Of a stretch of DNA of 64,000 nucleotides, positions 48,082 to 58,164 are shown one piece after another. The notes under the pieces were generated by a model. That model saw only the letters and a list, made by a program, of their open reading frames with translations, did no database searches and was not told where the DNA came from. Source of the DNA: Cokeromyces recurvatus (lineage: Eukaryota; Mucoromycota; Mucoromycetes; Mucorales; Mucoraceae). The stretch covers positions 278,980-342,979 of the forward strand of contig NW_026251414.1 of assembly GCF_025118155.1 (NCBI RefSeq), written 5' to 3'. How positions within the stretch are numbered: position 1 is the stretch's first letter; each line of letters opens with the position of its first letter. The translations under genes and the position numbers were made by a program.

Positions 48082-49023
48082 CACAAATTGAAAAATATGT
48101 ATATTTGTATTTATAATAATGAAAGAAAAAAAAAGGATTAGGATAAGTGGATAAAATATTTATCCCTGACTGATTCATAATAATCAAGCAGCAGCACAAC
48201 TCATAATAGCATAATTTAGAGTATAGTATTTTTTTTTTTGAAATTTCACATCTATTTTGATGAGAGAGTATAATAATATATGCCATTAGTATAGTTCTTT
48301 GCATCTGTATGAATGGTAGTTAATGAAGAAATTAACCTAGCATTTAAGTTCATGAAACCATTTTATTTGCTAAATTATTAACAAACAAGTCAATGGTAGA
48401 TCCATTTGAGAACATAATTAAATAGTTGATAACCGAAGAAATATTAAATCTAATGTTTACAATATTCAAATAAAGAAAGGAAGGAGGGAAGTTCAGCTTC
48501 ATGCTCTATTTCATGTAACGTATTTATTTGTACATCTAGGAGTTCCGTATTATTGTAGCAACAGCTGAATTATGGATTTAAAAAATTATAGTCATTTGTA
48601 AATTCAAATTTTAATTGGCTTGATATACTGTATTTAATATAAATATCTGTATATTTTTTTTTTTTTTTTGAATTAAAAAGAAAAAAACTCGTGCTTCTTT
48701 TTCCCTTTTCCTATTTTTTAAGTAAGAAAAAAAAAATTAAAATTAAACCCTTCTTATTTCTTATATCTATTTAATTATACCAAAAGGTAATTATTTGATT
48801 AATAGATTTGAAGCTGCATTTAGTATTTGTAAAAAAGAAAAAAAAACCTTTTTATTGTTGTTGATTTGTTAAAAAAAAAAGTTGTTAAATTGCACATTTT
48901 AATAAGATTTGTCAGTTATTAAGTAACAACATTAATCAGTAACGAAAAATACTAAATGCAGTTTTATTAATTTTATATATTTATGTATTTTTTTTAGACT
49001 AAAGTATTTTTTTTTGTAATAGA
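48082..49023. other. Divergent upstream region of PIG-C and RHO1
   Basis: AT-rich spacer with T and A tracts close to the Rho1 start (48651-48670, 48722-48735). No gene recognised. Confidence 0.5.
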
Positions 49024-49673
49024 ATGGCTGAAATTAGAAGAAAACTCGTGATTGTGGGCGATGGTGCGTGTGGCAAAACCTGTCTTTTAATCGTGTTTTC
49101 AAGAGGAACATTCCCAGAGGTAAATAGATATTAGATATATAAAGATATTATACCGAATAATAATATTTGTGTCATTTTTTTATAGCTATATGTTCCTACT
49201 GTTTTTGAGAATTATGTTGCAGATGTAGAAGTTGATGGAAAAAATGTTGAATTAGCCCTTTGGGATACAGCAGGTAGGTTATTAGGAAGAATATTAGGGA
49301 ACATTTATTTTAATATCATATTATATAGGTCAAGAAGATTATGATCGTCTTCGTCCTCTTTCTTATCCTGATTCTCATGTTATTTTGATTTGTTTCTCTA
49401 TTGATTCACCTGATTCATTGGATAACGTTCAAGAAAAGGTATACATGCAGTCTATCTAATTGGCAAATAGAGTTTTAACCCTTTTTATATACATATTTAT
49501 ATAGTGGATTTCCGAAGTACTTCACTTTTGTCAAGGTCTACCTATTTTACTTGTTGCCTGTAAAAAAGATTTAAGAAACGACCCTGCAAAAATTGAGGAA
49601 CTCAGAAGAACATCTCAAAGACCTGTAACTACTGAAGAGGTACAAATGCAAGAAGATATTATTATAGATAGAC

Positions 49674-49716
<43 letters not shown>

Positions 49717-49910
49717 ACAAATAATACTAAAAATAGATATGACTATAGGGTTTGGGTGTAGCACAAAAAATTGGCGCTTATAAGTATCTTGAATGTTCTG
49801 CAAAGACTGGAGAAGGTGTACGTGAAGTGTTTGAAAATGCTACCCGTGCTGCTTTAATGATGAATAAACCTTCTGGTAAGAGTAAGAAGAAGAAGTGTAT
49901 TATTTTGTAA
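49024..49910 (+). CDS. RHO1: Rho1 small GTPase
   Basis: Exons 49024-49119, 49186-49273, 49329-49438, 49505-49639 and 49749-49910 join in frame to 196 residues. P-loop GDGACGKT (12-19), effector loop [30 protein letters not shown], the fungal-style nucleotide motif [23 protein letters not shown] and the C-terminal polybasic [10 protein letters not shown] with CaaX box CIIL; the final Leu favours geranylgeranylation. Rho1 activates glucan synthase, formin and Pkc1 at the plasma membrane, directing polar growth and wall repair. Intron 4 contains an A-run of 38. The gene ends only 38 bp from the convergent POP4 stop. Confidence 0.96.
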
Positions 49911-49948
49911 TCTCCAATATCATCACAACACATATTTTTTATATAAAC

Positions 49949-50796
49949 TTATAAATTAATGGATGGCTTTGGCTTAAACTTTTTTGATGCTCGCTCTGCA
50001 GGTCTTGCAACAAACTGAGGGCCATAAAGTGTATAAGTTTTATCTTTTTCTTGAATATAAATATTAAAATAACTTGTATTTTTGGGTATCTCTAAAATGG
50101 TTTTAAACATTAGCTATTAGTCTGTATTTTACTGTTATTCATTCACTTACGCTTAAGCTTATTCTCTTTTGTAATAATTTTAAACATGGACATTGTTTCT
50201 TGGATAACAATACCTGACACACCTACATAACTTGGATTTGTACTCTGAATGACTATCCGGTGTATATATATATTGAAATAAGCCTCTATCTTGTAAACAA
50301 TATCTGTATGTACGTACGTATGTACGTCTATTTACCTGTCATAGTAGCACCATGAAAATCTGCCTTTATTAGTTTTTGCTCAAAATTCGCTAATCCTTGT
50401 TGTAATAATTTAGACATATAACCTTGCCATAATTGAGACAATGGCTCAAATAATTTATATTGATGAGCATCCTTGGGTATCTCATATACCTTGAGCTTTC
50501 TCTTTTCTTTTGCTGTTAATTTATGATCGCGTTTATGTCTAAGCTTCTTTTGTTGTTGTTTGCGTTCCTCTTCTTTTACAAATGCATGAGAACGGTCAAT
50601 ATACACAGGTCGCATAGTGTCCATGAGTTTGTCTGGATCTGTCGTAGAACGAATAAATTCAGTAAGAACATCTTTAACTGAACTTGTTTGTTTATTGCTG
50701 CCTGATAGAGGTTTATAGACACTTTCGCCTATAATTGAGTATTATAATGAGTTATACATCTTTTAAACGCTACAAATCAATTTTACCTTTGTTCAT
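49949..50796 (-). CDS. POP4: RNase P/MRP subunit Pop4 (Rpp29)
   Basis: Exons 50796-50787, 50728-50336, 50252-50151 and 50091-49949 join in frame to 215 residues. The first coding exon is only 10 nt. The N-terminal half is basic (RKQQQKKLRHKRDHKLTAKE); the C-terminal half is the Rpp29 Sm-like fold: FEQKLIKADFHGATM, NPSYVGVSGIVIQETMSMFK, IITKENKLKQIPKN and YTLYGPQFVARPAERASKKF, closely following human RPP29. It binds the RNA of RNase P and RNase MRP in tRNA and rRNA processing in the nucleus. The last acceptor (CATTTTAG at about 50092) is the only one that keeps frame. Confidence 0.94.
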
Positions 50797-50911
50797 GTTA
50801 ATGTATTTTGTTAAGAAAAAGAAAAAGAAAAAAAAAAAAAGAGGAAATAAAAGTATTAAAATTTTTTTTTCTTTTTTAGATACAGTGGAATGAATTATAA
50901 AAATCCGAATC

Positions 50912-50955
<44 letters not shown>

Positions 50956-51251
50956 ATTTTTAGTGTAAAAAATAAAAATACTTGTATATATTTTTTAAAG
51001 AGTTAATCTTGTTTATTACTACTGAGGCCTTTACCGCTATGTTTGTTGAAAGTAATAAAATCTAAATAAATAAAGCCTAAAAGGCTTACTGGAATTAATA
51101 TGTTTATCAATTGATAGTATTTCATCTAAACATGATTTTTCAAATTATTCTGGAAATACTTTATTAAATTTTGGGAAAAAAAAACATTATTAAGGAAAAA
51201 AAAATAATCAAAAATATTATTTTAAAATAGAGTATATAAAAGGAGATATGA
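50797..51251. other. Spacer with an A-run of 40
   Basis: Upstream of POP4 and downstream of PKC1. Holds an A homopolymer at 50913-50952 and T/A tracts; nothing coding recognised. Confidence 0.6.
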
Positions 51252-52747
51252 TCATTTTGCTATATTGCCATCAATTGCCCAATTTGCAACATACGAAAAA
51301 TTAATAAATGGTTGTTGATCTTGTTCAGTTAACATAGCATTAATGGGTGTTAAAATTGGAATTTCTCTCGTAAATTCTTCATCAAAATTGGACGTATCTG
51401 CTCTTCCATTTACAGTAGGTATATAGGGTGGTTTGACACGTTTGGCTAACATATCTTCCCAATTGACACCCGCAAAAAAGAGATGTCCTTTTATCTCTTG
51501 AGCATCTCCTTTACCACCGCCCAAACGTTTTTCAGGATTGCGTTCTAATAAAGCTTCACATATTGAAATTGATTCCTTTGTCATCTCATTTGGATACATA
51601 ATTTTATCCTCTAATACAGCATCAAAAATCTCATCTTCATCTTCTCCCTTAAATGGGGATTGTCCTAATAACATCTCATAAAGTAATACACCAAAGGCCC
51701 ACCAATCTACAGCTCTTCCATATTTGTGTTCTAACAATATCTCAGGTGCCATAAATTCAGGTGTTCCACAAAATGTATTTGTCTTCTTATCACCCACCAT
51801 ACCATCCTTACAAAGCCCATAATCAGCCAACTTGATATGTCCATCTAGACCTAACATAATATTATCTAGCTTGAGATCTCGATAAATGATTCCCTGACGG
51901 TGAAAGTATTCGAGGGCCAATAAGACCTCACATGCATAAAATCGAGCACGTTGCTCTGAAAAGAGTTCTCGTTGAATATGCATCATCAAGTCACCACCAC
52001 TCACATACTCCATCACATAATAGATACGTGTCTCTGTTTGAAAGGTTGAATGAAGATTGACCAAGAAGGGGTGCCGGTTGGCTGCTAGAAAGACGCGTTT
52101 TTCAGCTCGCGTACTTTCTACTTCATCATTGTCCAACACAAATCGCTTTTTGAGAATCTTGATTGCATAGAGTTCGTTTGTGTACTTTTCTTCGGCTAAC
52201 ATGACTTTACCAAAATTACCACGTCCAAGGACAGCAAGGAAATTGAAGTCATCTAAACCCACTTTACGATTCACCTGGACAGGTGTAGTGATGGCTGTAT
52301 GCTTAGGTTCAAATGGTTGGTTAAAGAGATTAATGAGAGTTTGTGATGAAGAAATTGTATCATGTACAGAAAGTGGACGTGGAAGTACTTTTTGTAAATC
52401 TGTTTGGGATAGTGAATCAGCGTGTATGGTTCGTCGTCGGTTTGCAGCTTTCATTTCACTTAGCATTAAATTCGCCTTTTCCATTGACATACCGCAAAAG
52501 TCAGGTACCAATTTAGCACATTTAGTATGACAAACAACACTACATTCTATAACTAGGTGAGACGACTTGACTCTCCGTTTTCCCCCTTTCCTTTTTTTTT
52601 TTTTTTTTTTTTTTACCTGCACATTTCTGTGCTCCTCTAAATCCAAGTGGTAACATAAACCCACAATGGCAACACCAATTAGCCCCAATAATAGTGAGTG
52701 GCTCAAATCGATGAGGAATACGATGTTTCAGCTCATCTTCATCATGT

Positions 52748-52796
<49 letters not shown>

Positions 52797-54297
52797 GTTA
52801 ACGAAACGAAACTAACTTACTCGTTTACATAAAAAAAATAGATGTTTTACAAGTTTAGATCTGGATATACAACGTGTAACTACTTTTGTATAACATTTTC
52901 GATGACATGCTAATCCACAATCTTCACATTGATATGCTAACTTGGTCATAAAATCACCACAAAGAGCACATTTCATAATATGATAAAACCTTCTGGCTAC
53001 AAATTGATGTCCATTCATCTCATGTATTTCCCCTTTACGTTCACGTACAGCACCTACACGTCCCAGCTTATCCATTGGCCGTTTCTTGACATCTCTTATA
53101 AAGTTAAGATCCAGCAAAATTTTACCTAGTGGTTCTACATCAAACCATGCATGAATACCTACAGGTTGATTTTCAAGCTTCTGTTTTCGTAATGTCTCTG
53201 CGATATCTGAAATTTTAAGCCATAATAGACCGATAGGTAATGTACGATCCCCTGATTGGTCATAGATCAAAAGCTCAACTTCAGTAGCCTTATCCACAAT
53301 TAAATCAAACTGATCACCCCAAACGTCATTACGACTCGGTCTTGTACGATTCTGAATGGCGCCATCAATCTTGATCATCACAGCCGTTTGAGGGTTTTGA
53401 AACATGCGTGTAGGAGCATGAACTAACTCATGGGCTTTAACGATTTTAAGTTGTAACTGACCCGTTACAGGACGACGACGAGCCACCGGCATACCTTTCT
53501 CCTCGTTTATATTGTTAGTAGAATCATTATCAACATGACCGTCTTCTTCTTCACCTAAATATAAATCCTTGTATTTCTTGACAGCATAGGCTAATAAGGC
53601 CATCTTTTCAATACTTTCCAATTGTTTTTCAGATAGTTCTTGCTTACGACGACGATCAGTCGTTGATGACAAAGTCTTTGAAAGGTTTCGAATACCCTCT
53701 TGAACTTTCTTTTCAACATCAACTTTATATTCAAGTTCATGAAGTTTAAGTGAGACTTTGGCTCTATTAATAGGTGTATCTGCCTCTAAAAGATCTAGAT
53801 AGCAAGTAGAATAATAAGAAAAAAAAAAGAAAAGAAAAGGGATTGAATCATTCTTATGACAGTTTTACCTAAATTTGAAAATCTTTTTGTTACTGCTTCT
53901 TCTTCTTCTTTTTCTTCAAAAGAAATCGGAATAGGTGATTTTACAACAGATTGGTTGTCTTGCTGTGAATTATCATGACTTTTAATGGATATATAGGATG
54001 CTCTGTTACTCTTTATTTTTAGTCTTTTTAACTCTTCCGTAAAATAGTCAATGTAACGTTGTGATTCTCTAATTTGGGTATCACATTGGCGTTGAGCATT
54101 GCGGTCCTGAAGGAATTTGCGAAGTTCAATTGCTTTGTTTTTCAACTGTGTATTTTGTTCTATTTTAGACTGAACTTCTTTTATGCGTGTCTGAATTTCC
54201 TATATGTATAAAAGTAGTTGGGGTTGAGGAGGGAAGAGGGAAAGAAAGAAAAAAAAAAAAGTTAAAATAGGCTGTGTATGCAGTGTGTTACCTCCAT
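51252..54297 (-). CDS. PKC1: Protein kinase C (Pkc1), cell-wall integrity kinase
   Basis: Exons 54297-54292 (6 nt), 54199-53869, 53794-52851, 52749-52617 and 52552-51252 give 904 residues. Domain order: two Rho-binding HR1 coiled coils (about 3-75 and 116-190), a C2-like domain (about 215-335), two C1 zinc domains (about 385-432 HxnC...CALCGDF...CEDCGLACHRKC; about 440-495 CHCGF...CSVVCHTKC), then the kinase (about 575-835) with LGRGNFGKV, IYRDLKLDN, ADYGLC and activation loop TNTFCGTPEFMAPE, and the AGC tail with turn motif LTPINAML and hydrophobic motif PFINFSYV. This is the fungal Pkc1 architecture, driven by Rho1-GTP. The ADYG in place of ADFG is normal for Pkc1 relatives. Confidence 0.95.
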
Positions 54298-54476
54298 TGC
54301 TGCTTATTATGAAATGAAAAAAAGAAAGAAATGAAGATGTATGAATGACTATAATAAATAAATAAAAAAAAAAGAATGAATTTCTCCTATAAAAAAAGGG
54401 AGAAAGAAATTGAATATATTTTGTTTATAAAAATAAACACATATATGAATGTTGAAGAAGAATAATAATAATAATA

Positions 54477-54517
<41 letters not shown>

Positions 54518-55387
54518 ATAATAATAATAAGAATAATAATAATAATAGTAACTACTTTGAAATAAGGATATTGTATGAACAAACTGAAATTGAAATTCAG
54601 ATGCTGTATTTATCTTTTTTTTTTTTTTTTGGACGAAGCGAGAAAGCTATTTTAGATTTCTTAGCATATTATCATCTTCTTTTACTGGTTCCTGTAAGTA
54701 CATAAAGCAGTTATTCCTTTGCGTTGAATATCTACCTTATCTTAGCGAAATAAACCCATTTTATGACAATGGTATGGTAAAAAAAAAGAGGAGGAAAGTA
54801 AGTAAACAGGCTACTAAAGGCCCTGGTCCAAGTGTGGGTGGGTGAATAGGGAAAAGGAATGATTTTACTGTACTAAATCCCTAATTCAACTAACTCAATT
54901 CAAATTGACTATCACAACAAAGCATTATTTCAATTTTGACTGAAACTACTTTATCAAAATACTTGACACGACTTATTAAAAGAGTTGCTTTGACTCTGAT
55001 AAATTATAAATTGTATTCAGTTTGTCAAAGGAGACTTCTTACCTTGACTCGGGTTATATACTATACTTTTTTTTTTTTTTAAGTATTAACAGTAAAATGG
55101 AGTCATATTGCTCTCAATGCTTTTCTTTTTTTTTATTCTGACCCGTTTGTAAATGATTTTCTATAATGCATAAAATAAAAATGCAACACAATTCCTCTAA
55201 TAAAAGAAAAGTAATCGCTATCAGTACACAATACCTTCGCTAGTAAATATTATAAAACCTATAACTTAAAATAGACGCATGTTAATTCCAAGATATATAA
55301 TGCATTGACTTTCATTGTACAAAGAAGTGTTTGTTATGAACCTGACACTATTAACCAAAGTATAGATAACTTTTGATCTTTTGTTTT
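54298..55387. other. Intergenic upstream of PKC1
   Basis: Contains AAT repeats around an A-run of 37 (54479-54515), mirrored by TAA repeats on the other side, and T tracts. No gene recognised. Confidence 0.5.
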
Positions 55388-55540
55388 TTTATGTTAGATC
55401 AAGTAGACTCAATACATATAACACAAGAAGAAAATGCTGTTGGTAGTTTTTTGGAGCAGGAATGTTCGGTAAAAAATCAAGTAGGGCTCAAAAAGTTAAA
55501 ATAGGGCAACGATTGGTGTGCCTATCGTGATGCTTAAAAA
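55388..55540 (+). pseudogene. Small Fanzor fragment (second copy)
   Basis: With a one-base shift in a T-run near 55450, the plus strand reads VVFGAGMFGKKSSRAQKVK, matching the FGAGMFGKDG block of the Fanzor relic at 5789 and following. A short frame before it (HITQEENAVG) could correspond to the SQDAAKV stretch preceding that block. Nothing else of the gene is visible around it, so this is a scrap of about 100-150 bp. Confidence 0.5.
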
Positions 55541-55838
55541 AATAATTCCCCAGGCAATTTTGATATATAGTTTATTGATGTGTTTCAATTTTATTAATAA
55601 CAAAAATGTATACATTTAAGGCTTTTTTTTTTATTCAGTGTTTTAACTCAATTTGTCCATAAAAAAAAAGGCACATTTTATCATTTTTCTTTGTTATATA
55701 CATGGAACATATTTGTCATTTATATATGAAAAAAATGCATATACATTTTGTATTATATAAGAGTAAAAATTTTAATATATATATATTTATATAATATCTA
55801 CATGGACATATAATTTCCTTTCTTTTTGTTTCTATAAT

Positions 55839-56717
55839 TTAAGAATAAGTATCAACTAAAGAATCTCTTAATTCGTTAACGATGGCTGTGGGTTGAGCGT
55901 CTTGTAATTTGAAGATACTTTCAATTACACTTAATTCAGTTGAAGTTGTATCCATACCAGCAAATGCGCACCAATCATTTACAACACATCCAGCACCAAT
56001 AACATCTGAACCACGATTGACAGTACCAGCCACAAGAGGAACTTGCAAAAGAGCTGCTAATTCATCTTGATCTTGAACAGAAGTACGAGGATGGACAAGA
56101 CCACCTTGATTAGAGAGAGCACAATAAGATCCGACCAAGACATTATCAGCTACAGTCTGACGGAAGACTTCTACTTGCAAGGTATCCGCAATAATTTCTT
56201 CTGTTTCACGATCAATATCTGGATGAACAAGAGCAACATAGTCGTTACAGGCAATGACGTTACCCAATGCTGAAAGACGTTCCTCAACACGTTGAACTGC
56301 AACACTGTCAGGTAGTGAGTTACGTAAATGTTGAAGTTCTTGATCAGTTGTAGTGCTGGGCACAAGAAGACCATGTTTGTTACCGGCTGTTAAACGGCCA
56401 ACAATACGTGTACCGGCAATTGATGTATGAATGACAGGAATCACATCACCTAATTCACCTTCAAAAACACTTGAAATAATATATAAGTTTTTTATTCATT
56501 TTATATCGTTACGCTTATTTTACCTATAAAAGTTTTCAGAGCCACCCAAGGCAACTAAACAATAACTGTTTGTTAAACGAGAAAATACACCAATCTCGTT
56601 ACTATTTTCAAATTGTGCACCTAAAGTAATCAAAATCAAATTAATATAAACTAAATTCAACATACTTTTTTTTTAACGTCATAATTATATTCTAGATTAA
56701 TACTTACGAACTGCCAT
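55839..56717 (-). CDS. TIF6: Translation initiation factor eIF6 (Tif6)
   Basis: Exons 56717-56708 (10 nt), 56620-56524 and 56469-55839 join in frame to 245 residues, exactly the common eIF6 length. It starts [20 protein letters not shown] and carries the five-fold repeat blocks of the pentein fold, e.g. [74 protein letters not shown] and [20 protein letters not shown]. eIF6 binds pre-60S subunits through uL14 and prevents early joining to 40S; it is released by Sdo1 and Efl1. The start is fixed by the N-terminal match and by a frame-keeping splice. Confidence 0.96.
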
Positions 56718-57551
56718 TTATAATTAATACAATGTTGAAGATTAAAGAAATAAATAAAATTTTTGCTGTGATTTTAAATACATAATTTTTTTAGATTTGG
56801 AAGGCGCAGTACTTTCACCAATCAAGCACGCGTATCGTGACTTGCATAAGCTTTCATAGAAATGCTGCGGTATCATCCTCTCTCTATAACTGGATTTTTT
56901 TTTCCACTATACGGAATTTAAAAAGTTGGCACTTAGTGTGGTATTTGAGTTGACACTCTTTTTTTTTATGCCTTCGATTGGCTCCAGTTAAAACATAATG
57001 TCTGCGCATAATTTATAAAATTCAAAAATGCAAATAATTAATGCAAAAAAAAAAAAAAGCATTGCACTTTACTCATGATTTAATTTATAATAAATTAACT
57101 GATATATTTATACTCAACAAGATATAAAACTTGGCCTTTTTATTTTATTATTACTTTTCATTTGAATGTCTTCTGTTTAGTCGTGTCATAATTATGATTT
57201 ATGACTTTGTTCAAAAATTAGATAACAATCAACTATAACTATATTTACATGGATTATATATTTTCAACCCTATTTGCATAGCATGTTTATTCCTAGAATA
57301 TAAAAATAAAATATTATGTGTCTATATCTTCTTGTTGTAGAAATGATACAGAGAAGAGGGTAAATATTGCCACTTTGCGAAAATTGAAAGCAAAATCTGT
57401 TTGTCTATTTATGCCAAGTGAACTTGTCTTTTTGAGCAAGGAGAAATGTCACAATATGTTGAATCAAATTGGCTAGAAAAAATGATATAAACTCTAAGAT
57501 TTTTTAAAAAAAAAAGTCAACTTTTTTTCACCTTTGTTTTAAAACTTTGCA
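56718..57551. other. Intergenic upstream of eIF6
   Basis: AT-rich with a few GC-richer patches near 56800-56850 that may be the eIF6 promoter, including CCAAT-type boxes (56817-56821 and, inverted, 56976-56981). No coding recognised. Confidence 0.45.
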
Positions 57552-57680
57552 ATGACAAATACTTTCTTTTACGAAGATGGGCAGGAAAGTGTATACAATG
57601 TAGATCACTCACAAAGAGATCATGATCACTCAAATGAGACTGGGATCACTCAATTGAGACTGGGATCACTCAATTGAGAC
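57552..57680 (+). pseudogene. Short frame related to the transposon ORF at 35116
   Basis: The frame begins MTNTFFYEDGQESVYNVDHS, similar to INTFYFEDEMDN at 35116 and following. After about 20 codons it runs into the minisatellite and stops. Probably the N-terminal remnant of the same transposon family. Confidence 0.45.
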
Positions 57681-57972
57681 TGGGATCACTTACAAATAGA
57701 TTGGGATCACTTACAAATAGATTGGGATCACTCAAATGAGATCGGGATCACTTACAAATAGATTGGGATCACTTACAAATAGATTGGGATCACTCAAATG
57801 AGATCGGGATCACTTACAAATAGATTGGGATCACTTACAAATAGATTGGGATCACTCAAATGAGATCGGGATCACTTACAAATAGATTGGGATCACTTAC
57901 AAATAGATTGGGATCACTTACAAATAGATTGGGATCACTTACAAATAGATTGGGATCACTTACAAATAGGTT
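57601..57972 (+). repeat. Minisatellite of 20-21 bp units with higher-order structure
   Basis: About 18 tandem units sharing the core GGGATCACT. Two main unit types occur: a 21-bp one (continuing TACAAATAGATT) and a 20-bp one (continuing CAAATGAGATC). From 57681 they form a higher-order pattern of two 21-bp units plus one 20-bp unit, three times over, then five 21-bp units. The first units (57601-57680) are more diverged. Because 21 is a multiple of three, the minus strand encodes a 7-residue repeat LFVSDPN. Confidence 0.93.
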
Positions 57973-58164
57973 ATATTCTAAAATACCCAATTCGTAGATT
58001 GTATTCAACATACTGAACATACTATTTTTATTTATCAAATTTATTAATTAGTTAACTAAACTTGGTATAAATGGAAGTGAGGAATAATAAAATAATATAA
58101 AATTAATAACTCGACTCAAGTCAGTGATAGAAGTTAAATTTATTAAGATACTATTACTAATTTA

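Noticed and set aside
57856..58038. Minus-strand gene of LFVSDPN repeats
   Set aside because: It consists mostly of the minisatellite; no conserved flanks or splice signals support a protein.
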